Shown piece after piece: positions 46,590 to 55,527 of a DNA stretch of 64,000 nt (its first letter is position 1; every line of letters begins with the position of its first letter). This stretch comes from Bacillus sp. OV322. GTDB taxonomy: Bacteria; Bacillota; Bacilli; Bacillales; DSM-1321. The stretch covers positions 558,001 through 622,000 of the forward strand of contig NZ_FOMA01000002.1 in NCBI RefSeq assembly GCF_900112495.1. Reading direction: 5' to 3'. Made by a program: the position numbers and the translations under genes. The notes below the pieces were generated by a model that searched no databases, was not told the origin of the DNA, and saw only the letters and a program-made list of their open reading frames with translations.

Positions 46590-46898
46590 ATGATAAGCAT
46601 GTCACCAATACTTATTGACGGCAAGACATTCCTGGCCATCACTGTTGAATTGCCAAAAACCACTCTGCTTGCGGTTACTGCAGAGAAGGGATACATTATG
46701 TGCGGTGCACTTGATGTGGGGCTGCTCAATAGAAAACTTAAGGGCCGGGGAATTATTGCTGCAAGGGCTGTAGGGGTCAAAACCATTGATGAACTCCTTT
46801 CCGCCCCTTTGGAGTCCGTCACTGAAGAAGCTGGAAAAATCGGCGTGACAGCAGGAATGACAGGCAGATCTGCTATGCTGAAAATGTTTGATATATAG
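46590..46898 (+). CDS. yunC: DUF1805 family protein (YunC)
   Basis: A 102-residue protein closely similar in pattern to B. subtilis YunC: MISMSPILIDGKTF, YIMCGALDVGLLNRKLK and AARAVGVKT. The ATG at 46590 is chosen by this similarity and by the spacing to AAAGGAG; an ATG two codons upstream is possible. The function is unknown. Confidence 0.85.
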   Translation: MISMSPILIDGKTFLAITVELPKTTLLAVTAEKGYIMCGALDVGLLNRKLKGRGIIAARAVGVKTIDELLSAPLESVTEEAGKIGVTAGMTGRSAMLKMFDI

Positions 46899-46906
46899 CA
46901 AAATTC

Positions 46907-46941
46907 CAGCCTGGTCCATTCATGGAAACCAGGCTGCTTTT
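46907..46941 (+). terminator. Terminator of yunC
   Basis: CAGCCTGGT / ACCAGGCTG followed by CTTTTG. Family B repeat remnants (CTGCAGCTCTAGCGCTT and AGGCGCTTGGGG) follow to about 47046. Confidence 0.8.
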
Positions 46942-47159
46942 GTGTCTTCCGGCTGCAGCTCTAGCGCTTGGCAGTTTATCCTTTAATGGGTCTGCCGGCA
47001 ATTAAGAGAAGAGACGGGTTACTCCTTAATCAGGCGCTTGGGGTTCTTTTACAGCAGCTATTACTTCAATAATTCACAAAGCTGCCGATATTAACATTAA
47101 AAGGAAAGCTAACATTTTAAAATTTTCCACTTAGATGATGAATGAACAGGAGCTATAAT

Positions 47160-48245
47160 ATGAGGCTGGTGACAATAGACTCGGTTAAGCCTGGGGATAA
47201 GCTGGGGAGAAATATTTATAACGATAACGGAAATATCCTGCTGGCAGCCGGGAAGGAGCTGTCAGAAAAGCTGATAAACCGTTTGGTGCAGCTTGATATC
47301 CCTTTTGCTTACATAGAAGATGAACAAACAAAGCATATCAAGCCAGGAACTTCAATCCCTGAACAGCTAAGAAGAGAAGCCGCTGATACAATCAAGAAAA
47401 TACTTAATGACATAAAGCATGAAAATTCCGTATCTGCCTCGTTTATTGTTGAGAAGGCTGTCAGGAAATTCAGCGGACTAATACGGTCTATTATAGGCGA
47501 AATTAAGGGAAATAAAGAATTGCTCTCGCTTTTAGCTGACGTTTATACATATGATAACTATATTTTCACTCATTCACTAAATGTGACTCTATATACCTTG
47601 GCAATCGGAATAGAATTAAAGCTGAACCAAAAACAAGCCGAGATCCTGGGTCTCGGTGCTATTTTGCATGATGTCGGAAAAATGCTTGTGCCCACTCAGG
47701 TGTTAATGAAAGAAGGGCGGCTGACTGAAGAAGAATTCCAAATGATAAAAAAGCACTCAGAATTTGGTTTTCATCTGCTGAAAGGGATTCATACTCTTCC
47801 TCTGCTTGTTGCACATTGTGCCTATCAGCATCATGAACGCCTTGATGGATCAGGCTATCCGCGGGGCCTTGTCAGTGATGAAATTCATCAATTTGGGAAA
47901 ATCATTGCGGTAGCAGATGTGTTTGATGCAGTTACATCAAACCGGGTATACAGGAAGGCAATGCTTCCGCATGAAGGTCTGGAGATTTTATATGCAGGCT
48001 CCGGCTCACAATTTGACCCGAATGTCATTGAGGCATTCAGAAAGGCCGTCGCCATTTACCCTACAGGTCTGACAGTTGAATTAAGTGATGGAAGAAAAGG
48101 GGTAGTTTCTGCACAGAATAGCGGGATGAGCGAAAGGCCTAAGATTTTTATCCTGGAACAAGAAGGCAGGAAGCTTGATCACGCCTATGAAATAAATTTG
48201 CAGACAGAAACGTCACTGATGATCGTACAGTGCATGCCGGAATAA
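47160..48245 (+). CDS. HD-GYP domain protein, probable c-di-GMP phosphodiesterase
   Basis: A 361-residue protein with an N-terminal domain of about 110 residues and an HD-GYP domain. The metal pair His170-Asp171 (LHDVGK) and the signature DGSGYPRGL (Asp229 to Pro234) are complete, so hydrolysis of c-di-GMP is likely. The C-terminus carries a small beta-rich region (VELSDGRKGVVSAQN). The ATG at 47160 follows AGGAG; an ATG at 47142 precedes that site and is rejected. No membrane helix or receiver domain is seen. It lies between yunC and yunB. Confidence 0.87.
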   Translation: MRLVTIDSVKPGDKLGRNIYNDNGNILLAAGKELSEKLINRLVQLDIPFAYIEDEQTKHIKPGTSIPEQLRREAADTIKKILNDIKHENSVSASFIVEKAVRKFSGLIRSIIGEIKGNKELLSLLADVYTYDNYIFTHSLNVTLYTLAIGIELKLNQKQAEILGLGAILHDVGKMLVPTQVLMKEGRLTEEEFQMIKKHSEFGFHLLKGIHTLPLLVAHCAYQHHERLDGSGYPRGLVSDEIHQFGKIIAVADVFDAVTSNRVYRKAMLPHEGLEILYAGSGSQFDPNVIEAFRKAVAIYPTGLTVELSDGRKGVVSAQNSGMSERPKIFILEQEGRKLDHAYEINLQTETSLMIVQCMPE

Positions 48246-48287
48246 AAAAAGCTTAAACCGTGGGAGCACCCCGGGTTTAAGCTTTTT
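48246..48287. terminator. Bidirectional terminator between HD-GYP and yunB genes
   Basis: AAAAAGCTTAAACC / GGTTTAAGCTTTTT, a 14-base-pair stem with T-runs on both sides. Confidence 0.92.
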
Positions 48288-49023
48288 ATTTTTTTTCTTC
48301 TGTTCCTGGCTGGATGATTGCAGGAGCAGGCATATTTCCATAATAGTTTGGGACCTTTCCGGGGAAGAGGTAATCTCCTATTTTCACTTCATGTTTGACC
48401 TGCGTTTCTGCAGTAAGCGAAGGAATCACGACTTTTACGTTCACAGTAAAATTAATAAAAAGTTCTATGTAGCTGCTGTTTATTCCTGTATCTGTAACCT
48501 TGAGCCTTTCTGTTGAATCAACATCACCCACCAGCGACATCTTGACAGGCACTTTGGGACCGAGATTTGCCAAAAGCGCATTCCCGGTCACCACACCCAG
48601 AGGTATATAATAAACAATGGATTTAAATTGATCTTTTGTATTTTGGGATTTCGTAAATGGATTTTCTTCATTCAGGCCCAGCTTCTTTTGAATATCCTTT
48701 ATCGTATCGGCACGGATGCTGCTGTAATACTTCGGATTAAACCGGATTGTTCCACTTCCGTTTTTATCGTAAAGAACAACTTCCTCTTTATCGAGCTGCT
48801 TTAATATGTTTTTATCAACAGAATCATTGATTACTTCGGAAGCCACTCTTTTAATTTCATTTTTTGCTATGTCCATAATGACGGGTTCAATGGACTTATT
48901 TACGATCCAGAGGGAAACCAGGCTGGTACTGGAAAAAAAGATAAAAGTAATTAAAATAACGTATCTGGTCGGCAGCGGCCCTTTTGAAAAACCAGGCTTT
49001 GGCCGGAATCTTTTTCGGAACAT
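48286..49023 (-). CDS. yunB: Sporulation protein YunB
   Basis: A 245-residue protein with one N-terminal membrane helix (about residues 21-43) and an extracytoplasmic domain. NEIKRVASEVINDSV, RFNPKYYSSIRADT and YYIPLGVVTGNALLANLGPKVPV fit the YunB family, which is made in the mother cell under sigma-E during sporulation. AAAGGGGG lies 7 bases before the ATG. It lies downstream of lytH on the same strand, with a terminator between. Confidence 0.88.
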   Translation of the reverse strand: MFRKRFRPKPGFSKGPLPTRYVILITFIFFSSTSLVSLWIVNKSIEPVIMDIAKNEIKRVASEVINDSVDKNILKQLDKEEVVLYDKNGSGTIRFNPKYYSSIRADTIKDIQKKLGLNEENPFTKSQNTKDQFKSIVYYIPLGVVTGNALLANLGPKVPVKMSLVGDVDSTERLKVTDTGINSSYIELFINFTVNVKVVIPSLTAETQVKHEVKIGDYLFPGKVPNYYGNMPAPAIIQPGTEEKK

Positions 49024-49095
49024 GATACAGCCCCCTTTGTACTATACCTATGCTCACCTCCCTGCGAATCTTCCTGGTATCTGATAAAAGAGTAA

Positions 49096-49119
49096 AAAAG
49101 GGGCACGGGGGCCCCTTTT
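49096..49119 (-). terminator. Terminator of lytH
   Basis: AAAAGGGGC / GCCCCTTTT followed on the minus strand by TTTACTC. Confidence 0.8.
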
Positions 49120-49133
49120 GAATCAATATATAT

Positions 49134-50141
49134 TTATTCTGGTTTTGCCAAATCCCGTCTTTCCCACATTTTTAAATATGGGTAAGGATCGAAGCTCCAT
49201 TCCAGGTAACCGTTATCCTTGTACATCCCGTAATGAAGATGAGGAGGAAACTTGCCTGATGTTCCTGGAGGGCCATACCCTGAGCTGCCTACTCCCCCGA
49301 GAAGCAGGCCTGGTGAAACGACCTGTCCAGCCTTTAAATCTTTGGCAAAGCCATTTAAATGCGCAAAATAGTGGTAGGAATTGTTGATATCCCTGATGCC
49401 GATCCGCCATCCTCCATATTTATTCCAGCCTTTCATTTCAATGATTCCGTAGCAGGTGGAGCGGACAGGAAGGCCGTAATCGGCAAAAATATCTGTTCCT
49501 TCATGTATACGCCGGCCGCCCCATCCCCTGGCAGAACCCCATGTGCTATGGTAGGTGTAATGGGTGCGGACAGGAACCGGAAATACTTTTTCCTGAAGGT
49601 CGATCCTTCCGAAGGTCTTGAAAATTTTGGCGTTTCCCATAATGATCCCGACTGCTTTATCCCGCTTATAATAATTCCAAAGGGCAATCCGTATGTTATC
49701 ATCATCTGTTCCGTATGAAAGCAGCACTCTTGAGAAAGCAAATAGTATATCCTCATCGCTATGGATATCAGCCTTACCGTCTCCATTTCCATCGGCTCCT
49801 AATCCATGAAAGAAATTGATGGTGAGCGGATTGTCATCCGCAGCTTTAGGATTCAGCGGGCCGTTCCAGCGTACAGGGTTAATATCTATGCTGATTGAAC
49901 CTTTCGCAGGTTCCGCATCTCTTCTTGAATTTCTTATATTTTGTTCATATTGATCTGCTGCAGCCAGGTAATACCAAGGTACCTGAAGGGCTGCCTCCAT
50001 ATTTTTATACAATTCCATTCTTCGTTTTGCGGTGTCAGAAACTGCAGGCGCTGCCTGTGCATGCTCCATTTTGGACAAGGGCATGCCCGTTAAAGTCAGG
50101 AATAAAATTATGCATCCTATAAAAATCCTTCTAAAAAGCAT
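49134..50141 (-). CDS. lytH: M23 family peptidase LytH (YunA)
   Basis: A 335-residue secreted metallopeptidase. A signal peptide (about residues 1-30) is followed by a family-specific N-terminal domain and a LytM/M23 domain at the C-terminus with the zinc ligands in RRIHEGTDIFAD and PPHLHYGMY. In B. subtilis LytH it cuts L-Ala-D-Glu during spore cortex maturation. The order lytH-yunB next to lipA agrees with that assignment. An Asp-rich loop (GADGNGDGKADIHSDED) looks like a calcium-binding site. Confidence 0.88.
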   Translation of the reverse strand: MLFRRIFIGCIILFLTLTGMPLSKMEHAQAAPAVSDTAKRRMELYKNMEAALQVPWYYLAAADQYEQNIRNSRRDAEPAKGSISIDINPVRWNGPLNPKAADDNPLTINFFHGLGADGNGDGKADIHSDEDILFAFSRVLLSYGTDDDNIRIALWNYYKRDKAVGIIMGNAKIFKTFGRIDLQEKVFPVPVRTHYTYHSTWGSARGWGGRRIHEGTDIFADYGLPVRSTCYGIIEMKGWNKYGGWRIGIRDINNSYHYFAHLNGFAKDLKAGQVVSPGLLLGGVGSSGYGPPGTSGKFPPHLHYGMYKDNGYLEWSFDPYPYLKMWERRDLAKPE

Positions 50142-50322
50142 CCCCGTTCTCCCTTCTTGATTTCATACTTATAGTTTGCTGAAGTTCTTCTGAAATATTG
50201 AAATTAAATACTGGAAATATCCCCTGAAACTTGTCGGAATGATTAATTTTTGATAAAGTTGCATGGTAACAAGTTAAAGATTTCCCAAAAATTTTCTAAG
50301 AAATAGATTGGAGCGGATCTTC

Positions 50323-51240
50323 ATGACTACCAAAGAAGAGCACATCCGGAAACCGGAATGGCTTAAAATTAAATTAAATACAAATGAGAACTATACCGGT
50401 CTAAAAAAAATGATGCGCGAAAAAAATTTACATACAGTATGCGAAGAAGCAAAATGCCCCAATATACATGAGTGCTGGGCTGTAAGAAGAACGGCCACTT
50501 TCATGATACTTGGTGATATTTGTACAAGGGCATGCCGTTTTTGTGCTGTCAAAACTGGACTCCCGACTGAACTTGATCTTGCTGAGCCGGAACGCGTAGC
50601 AGATTCCGTATTTGCAATGAACCTGAAACATGCTGTTATCACAGCTGTTGCCCGTGATGATCTAAAGGATGGCGGTTCTGCTGTATTTGCTGAGACTGTC
50701 AGAGCAATACGCCGGAAAAACCCATTTACCTCCATTGAAGTCCTTCCTTCAGATATGGGCGGTGTTTACGAAAATATTAAAACCCTTATGGATGCCAAGC
50801 CAGATATTCTGAACCACAATATTGAAACCGTTCGCAGTTTGTCTGACCGCGTCCGTGCCAGAGCAAAATATGACCGTTCCCTCGAGCTTCTGCAAAGAGC
50901 CAAGGATTTGTATCCGGAAATTCCGACTAAATCAAGCCTTATGGTTGGTCTTGGAGAAACTAAAGAGGAAATTATTGAAACGATGGACGATCTGCGGGCA
51001 CATAACGTCGATATCATGACGATTGGGCAATATTTGCAGCCATCAAGAAAGCATTTAAAGGTTCTGAAATATTATACGCCAGAAGAATTTGCGGAATTGA
51101 AGGAAATTGCTCTTAAAAAAGGATTTAGCCATTGTGAGGCTGGTCCGATGGTCCGTTCATCTTATCATGCGGATGAGCAGGTGAATGCAGCTGCAAAGCA
51201 AATGCATTTAAAAGGCGAAGAAGTGCTTGAAGCGAAATAA
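50323..51240 (+). CDS. lipA: Lipoyl synthase
   Basis: A 305-residue radical SAM enzyme inserting two sulfurs into octanoyl groups on GcvH or E2 proteins. The radical SAM cluster motif CTRACRFC (Cys67, Cys71, Cys74) and the auxiliary cluster motif [12 protein letters not shown] (Cys40, Cys45, Cys51) are complete. The ATG at 50323 follows GGAG by 9 bases. Its two Fe-S clusters depend on the suf operon in this window. Confidence 0.97.
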   Translation: MTTKEEHIRKPEWLKIKLNTNENYTGLKKMMREKNLHTVCEEAKCPNIHECWAVRRTATFMILGDICTRACRFCAVKTGLPTELDLAEPERVADSVFAMNLKHAVITAVARDDLKDGGSAVFAETVRAIRRKNPFTSIEVLPSDMGGVYENIKTLMDAKPDILNHNIETVRSLSDRVRARAKYDRSLELLQRAKDLYPEIPTKSSLMVGLGETKEEIIETMDDLRAHNVDIMTIGQYLQPSRKHLKVLKYYTPEEFAELKEIALKKGFSHCEAGPMVRSSYHADEQVNAAAKQMHLKGEEVLEAK

Positions 51241-51249
51241 ACACGAGGG

Positions 51250-51278
51250 AAAAGTGCCGAAAGCCGGCACTTTTTTTT
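51250..51278 (+). terminator. Terminator of lipA
   Basis: AAAAGTGCCG / CGGCACTTTT with eight T. Confidence 0.92.
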
Positions 51279-51335
51279 CTTGTGATTTGACTGCCCGCTC
51301 TCCAGCCTTACCTATACTTCTTAGATCCTGCTCAA

Positions 51336-52034
51336 TCATTTCATGGACTGATTGGAGGGGCTGCTGGATTTCTCGCTGTTTTTGTTTAGCAGCGAATTAT
51401 TTTCGTTCAACATGCGGCCATTTGCATCTTCTCCATCACTTAGCTTTCTTCCCTGAGGGGATTTCAGCATTTGCTGGATAGTTTTATCAATGGCATAATC
51501 GATATTTTTGCTTGTGGTATGAAGATTGGCGTAGCTTTCGATATCATTTGCCAAAGCATGGTTGTCGCTAACATATATATGAAAATAACGGGGGAGAACA
51601 GAACTTGCCGTTTTTTTTACCTGATCGGCTGTTTCGAACCTATTTTTGGAATGTGTTCTGTATACAACCAAAGCTTCTTCATCAGTCACAAGTGTGGCAA
51701 CATTGCTGACATCAGGCATTTGGGCACATAATCGTGATATCATATGCGCGAGCTGCTCCCTGTCAATGGACGGGGTTTGATGTGCGGTATTCTTGCCGTT
51801 AATTTCAGCAGTGTTCATCCTCACAAAACCAAAATCGTGCGAGCTGTTTTTCTTCTGGCGCTGATCTTCATCATAATATTTTACTGGTGTGCTTACTTGA
51901 TCAGGATGGACGGTGTTCCTGGTGTCATTAGGGCTATTGCTCATCCGGCGCCCTTCACCCTGATCATGATTATTGCTGCATGCAGCCAGGGCCAGCATTG
52001 ACCCCAATCCTAAAGATATAATAGTCTTTTTCAA
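51336..52034 (-). CDS. yutC: YhcN/YlaJ family lipoprotein (YutC)
   Basis: A 232-residue lipoprotein with LAAC (Cys19), a polar linker, and the YhcN/YlaJ domain (about residues 88-185: HMISRLCAQMPDVSNVATLVTDEEALVVYRT). The C-terminal 45 residues are Asn/Ser-rich and probably disordered. It is presumably a spore membrane protein. The position between lipA and yutD fits B. subtilis yutC. Confidence 0.82.
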   Translation of the reverse strand: MKKTIISLGLGSMLALAACSNNHDQGEGRRMSNSPNDTRNTVHPDQVSTPVKYYDEDQRQKKNSSHDFGFVRMNTAEINGKNTAHQTPSIDREQLAHMISRLCAQMPDVSNVATLVTDEEALVVYRTHSKNRFETADQVKKTASSVLPRYFHIYVSDNHALANDIESYANLHTTSKNIDYAIDKTIQQMLKSPQGRKLSDGEDANGRMLNENNSLLNKNSEKSSSPSNQSMK

Positions 52035-52148
52035 CGGTAAAACACCCCCTATCAGATAGGATGAACACTTTTCTCTAAAATTCGCTTAGTAATTCATGGG
52101 GAATAAGTTATAATTTAAGGAAGCAGCACGCAAGGGAGAGGTGATCAC

Positions 52149-52424
52149 ATGATTAGCATCAATAACCTGACATATGAAATAGTGGAAGAGCGCAGTGAAG
52201 GCTACAATGAAGAAGCTTTTAAAGCCCGCTACAGTGAAATATTGACCAAATATGATTATATTGTCGGTGACTGGGGCTATGGCCAGCTAAGACTGCGGGG
52301 CTTCTTTGATGACCAAAATCAAAAAGCCACCTTCGATACAAAAATAAGCACTCTAACCGAGTATCTTTATGAATACTGTAATTTTGGCTGCCCATACTTT
52401 GTGGCAAAGAAAATAAAAAAATAA
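52149..52424 (+). CDS. yutD: DUF1027 family protein (YutD)
   Basis: A 91-residue cytoplasmic protein with the YutD pattern YNEEAFKARYSEILTKYDYIVGDWGYGQLRLRGF and a conserved CNFGCPYFV end. The two cysteines may bind metal. The function is unknown. A TATAAT at 52109-52114 may be its promoter; GGGAGAGGTG is the ribosome site. Confidence 0.86.
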   Translation: MISINNLTYEIVEERSEGYNEEAFKARYSEILTKYDYIVGDWGYGQLRLRGFFDDQNQKATFDTKISTLTEYLYEYCNFGCPYFVAKKIKK

Positions 52425-52466
52425 AAACGATGGGCCGGAAGCAAAATTTCCGCCCATCGTTTTTTG
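52424..52466 (+). terminator. Terminator of yutD
   Basis: AAAACGATGGGCCGGAA pairs with TTCCGCCCATCGTTTT, with one bulge and a T-run. Confidence 0.9.
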
Positions 52467-52494
52467 GTCTTTCGTCGGTTGTTCATAAAGATGG

Positions 52495-52770
52495 CTAAAT
52501 GTCAGCTTCCGCCTCCTTACTAGTCCAGCTGCAGCGGCCAGCCCCTCGAGGTCATAAGCCAAAGCTATTGGGAAGGAAAACCGCCTTCCGAATATCTTTG
52601 TCTTATGCTTGACGGGGCTAAACGTCCGCTTCCGCATCCTTATTAGTCCAGCTGCAGCGCCTTGCTTGCTGTGGAAAAGATGCTTTGCTCCAGAAGCCAA
52701 AAAGCGGCTTCTGGAATCAAAGCCCTATTTCCTTCGCAAGCAGAGCAGGCGCCTCCGCATCCTTAATAAG
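52495..52770. repeat. Two family B repeat units
   Basis: TAGTCCAGCTGCAGCGGCCAG then CCCCTCGAGGTCATAAG, and again TTAGTCCAGCTGCAGCGCCT, together with CTTATGCTTGACGGGGCT and GCTTCCGCATCCTTA. The units correspond to those at 10800-11118. The second unit runs into the 3' end of the small minus-strand gene at 52763. Confidence 0.7.
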
Positions 52771-53035
52771 GTTTTTGCTGGTTTGTTTTTGGGTCGTCGT
52801 GTGTTGGGTGGGCGCCATCCATTTGGCGCGGTATGCCTTCGTGAAGGGATTTGTTTTCATAGTTAAATGCGCTTTGGTAGCGCTGTCCTTCTTCCCATGG
52901 TGTGCTTTTGTTTTCGACAGGGGTGTCTTTTCCCCGTGGCGCACCGTATGGCCCTTCTGGCAAGTCTTCAGGAATGATGAAGTTTCTTTGTTTTTCAACG
53001 TTTGAGAAATCAAAGTATTTTTCTTTCTTATCCAT
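52763..53035 (-). CDS. Hypothetical small acidic/proline-rich protein
   Basis: A 90-residue hydrophilic protein starting MDKKEKYFDFSNVEKQRNF, with a PEDLPEGPYGAPRGKDTPVE segment and a His/Asn/Lys-rich end. The ATG at 53035 has GAGGTG 6 bases upstream; a longer frame without a ribosome site is rejected. It has no signal peptide or membrane helix. I do not recognise the family securely. The following DUF3055-like gene on the same strand lies 73 bases upstream of it. Confidence 0.65.
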   Translation of the reverse strand: MDKKEKYFDFSNVEKQRNFIIPEDLPEGPYGAPRGKDTPVENKSTPWEEGQRYQSAFNYENKSLHEGIPRQMDGAHPTHDDPKTNQQKPY

Positions 53036-53108
53036 ATTATCACCTCGTAAAGATCGGTAAGCACTCTTTATAGGGTATCCAAAGGGTGCACAATCATGAG
53101 GGGAGGCT

Positions 53109-53375
53109 TTAAATGACTTCGTATAAAAAACTCCGCAGCTCTTCTGCTTCTTCGTCCGATAGGCGGAAAACATGCTCCAGATATCCTTCTTCCTCTAAAT
53201 CATCGTGGCCTATGATGGCAAAACGGCTGCTTTGCATGTCCAGTACGAGTTTTTTTCCATAAAACCGGTCGGTCACGACAATGGCCAAATCCATCCTGGA
53301 CTGGTTTCCCATAAAACTCACAAACCTGGTTTTCGTATCCTGGTAATCGTTGTATAAAAAAAATCGCTCAGTCAT
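53109..53375 (-). CDS. DUF3055/SAV0927-like protein
   Basis: An 88-residue protein from the ATG at 53375 (site GGAGAG 8 bases upstream). The pattern FFLYNDYQDTKTRFVSFMG, DRFYGKKLVLDMQSSRFAIIG and a C-terminal EEEAEELRSFL-type helix is that of the DUF3055 family as I remember it. It is cytoplasmic with unknown function. It likely forms a two-gene unit with the next small gene. Confidence 0.65.
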   Translation of the reverse strand: MTERFFLYNDYQDTKTRFVSFMGNQSRMDLAIVVTDRFYGKKLVLDMQSSRFAIIGHDDLEEEGYLEHVFRLSDEEAEELRSFLYEVI

Positions 53376-53587
53376 TGGATATCTCTCCCTCTCCTGCATC
53401 ATTATATCCATCATAACAAAAGAAAACAGCGAATGGATGTCGGATTTTGACTGCAAAATCTTGCGGATCTATCTAAAGTCACGGGACAAATGTGCGGGCA
53501 TTCCATAAAAAATAACAAAAGTCCGCTTTTTTTTAATAATTATGATAATATATAGGTAATATTGTCCACCCAGAAGGGATGTATACT

Positions 53588-54892
53588 ATGAGACAGCCAT
53601 ACGGAACAGGGAAGAAACGACTAGCTGAATGGATGAAAATTTTCTCCTCCCATTCAAAAATCCGCTTTTATCCCCCGCAGTTTATTTTGAGAAATCCCGT
53701 TGTCAGCGGTGTCAGGAATGCTTTGGAATCGGGATTTGAAGTTGCGGTCATCGTGTTTACCATTAAGAACCTGCAGCAATTAACCGAAAGCATGGGTTAT
53801 GAGCGCTACCATACATATAGAGGCTGCCTGAATAAAACCTTTCAAGAAGTGATTATGGACCTTGTCCCGGAAGAAGAGATTTTGGTGCTCCATGATTATA
53901 ATACAGATGGAATCACGCTTATGCTCCGGACTGGAGGGGAAAAGCAAAGTCTCCTCGAGATAGATGCCATTACATATACAGTTTTAAGAGAAGCTGAACA
54001 GCGGATAAAAGACACTTTGCCAGATGTGGATGCGGAATATAATACAGGGTATATGTTTGTTGAAAAGAAGCATTATTCCGCAGAAGAGGCAATAAGAAAA
54101 GCGGAGCAGCAGGCAATTAGCATGGCGGACCGCAAAGTTGAGACGGAGTTTAATCAATTATTCCAGCAAATGAACAGAATTATTATGCATAAAAACATCC
54201 GGCTCATGGCTCAGCCGATTTTTGATGTGGCCACAAGTGAAATAAGAGCGTATGAAGTATTGACCAGGGGTCCTGTCGGTACAGAGCTGGAAAGCCCGTT
54301 ATCCCTATTTTCAGTTGCAAGGCAAACCAATCATCTGTATGATCTTGAGATGATTGTACTTGAAAAAACACTACACCAGATTACTGAAAATCAATCCGGG
54401 CAGCAGGTATTCATTAACTTTACTCCTGTGACCATTGGAAATGAAAACTTCGTCTCCGATATGAAAAATATGCTGGGAAAATATCAGGATGTTCATTCTG
54501 AAAGGATTGTCATAGAAATTACCGAAAGGGATTCAATTGACGATTTAGCCTACTTTGCTAAGAATATTAAGCTGCTCCGCTCACTAGGCTTCAGGGTTGC
54601 CGTAGATGACACTGGTGCTGGATATGCGAGTCTGCATACGATAAGTGAGGTTATACCTGACATCATTAAAATTGATCGTTCGGTCATCCAGGATATAGAC
54701 AGCAGCACAATTAAAGAGTCTATTTTGAAAGGACTCCTGCTCATTGCGAAGGAAGCCGGATCCCTTGTTGTCGCTGAAGGAATTGAGAGTGCCGCCGAAG
54801 CTATGGTATTATCAAGGAATAAGGTTGACCTGGCACAGGGGTATTTCTATGCAAAACCTGCCACAATGGAAAAAATCCCTATGTCATCTTAG
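53588..54892 (+). CDS. EAL domain c-di-GMP phosphodiesterase with degenerate N-terminal domain
   Basis: A 434-residue protein. The C-terminal EAL domain (about residues 200-430) keeps the catalytic set: EVL at Glu223 (AYEVLTRGP), the Asn in VFINFTP, Glu in EITERD, DDTGAGYASL (Asp340-Asp341), IKIDRS and EGIES, so hydrolysis of c-di-GMP is likely. The N-terminal 190 residues look like a GGDEF-fold relic without a GGDEF loop, perhaps a regulatory domain. The ATG at 53588 follows AGAAGGG. No membrane helix is seen. yutE follows 19 bases later. Confidence 0.87.
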   Translation: MRQPYGTGKKRLAEWMKIFSSHSKIRFYPPQFILRNPVVSGVRNALESGFEVAVIVFTIKNLQQLTESMGYERYHTYRGCLNKTFQEVIMDLVPEEEILVLHDYNTDGITLMLRTGGEKQSLLEIDAITYTVLREAEQRIKDTLPDVDAEYNTGYMFVEKKHYSAEEAIRKAEQQAISMADRKVETEFNQLFQQMNRIIMHKNIRLMAQPIFDVATSEIRAYEVLTRGPVGTELESPLSLFSVARQTNHLYDLEMIVLEKTLHQITENQSGQQVFINFTPVTIGNENFVSDMKNMLGKYQDVHSERIVIEITERDSIDDLAYFAKNIKLLRSLGFRVAVDDTGAGYASLHTISEVIPDIIKIDRSVIQDIDSSTIKESILKGLLLIAKEAGSLVVAEGIESAAEAMVLSRNKVDLAQGYFYAKPATMEKIPMSS

Positions 54893-54911
54893 GCAGAAAG
54901 GATCTGGGAAG

Positions 54912-55349
54912 ATGTACTTTGTAGACAGACAGAAAATTGAACAAATCTTAGTGTTTCTTGAACAGCAGATTAAAAGCTTTGAAAGCGATCCGGTTTGGGA
55001 GGGGACTCGTTCCGAATTGGCATTGCAGAGGATTGTACAAGTCTCGATTGACTCGGTACTGGATACAGGAAATGCCCTGATTGATGGCTTTATCATGAGA
55101 GATCCCGGCAGCTATGAGGATATTCTCGATATTCTGCAGGATGAAAAAGTAATTACGGAAGGTACAGCTATTCAATTTAAAGAAATGCTGCCGCTCCGCA
55201 AAATGCTGATCCAGGATTACCTGAGCACTTCCCATAATGAAATAGCTGACGGATTCACGCGCAACCTGGAAGCGTTTAAACAATATCCGACCGCTGTAAG
55301 AGAGTATTTGGCAAATGAACTGGGGCCAGTTTCGGCTTTTAAGAATTAA
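54912..55349 (+). CDS. yutE: DUF86/HepT-like protein (YutE)
   Basis: A 145-residue helical protein of the HepT-like (DUF86) family: MYFVDRQKIEQILVFLEQQ, ALQRIVQVSIDSVLDTGNALI and LRKMLIQDYL. HepT proteins are often toxins paired with a MntA nucleotidyltransferase; no such partner is present here, and chromosomal YutE is a stand-alone protein. The ATG at 54912 follows CTGGGAAG. It is possibly cotranscribed with the EAL gene. Confidence 0.85.
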   Translation: MYFVDRQKIEQILVFLEQQIKSFESDPVWEGTRSELALQRIVQVSIDSVLDTGNALIDGFIMRDPGSYEDILDILQDEKVITEGTAIQFKEMLPLRKMLIQDYLSTSHNEIADGFTRNLEAFKQYPTAVREYLANELGPVSAFKN

Positions 55350-55527
55350 ATTATAAGGGACAGGCATATAATTACTGGCTGCTGAGGCTGTAATTAACGT
55401 TATGCCTGCCCTTTTCTTGTTTTAGAAGAATGTTTCGTGTGAAAATAGAATGCTTGGATTTGTCAGCAGAAGAAGAGGCACTATATATAAAGACTTGTTT
55501 GCTGCAGCAAACAGAAGGAGGACATCA

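Noticed and set aside
52609..53005. Plus-strand frames over the family B repeat and the two small genes
   Set aside because: They are translations of repeat DNA or antisense to the better supported minus-strand genes with ribosome sites.
54912..55349. A HepT-MntA toxin-antitoxin pair
   Set aside because: YutE has a HepT-like fold, but no nucleotidyltransferase partner is adjacent and this is a conserved core gene position.
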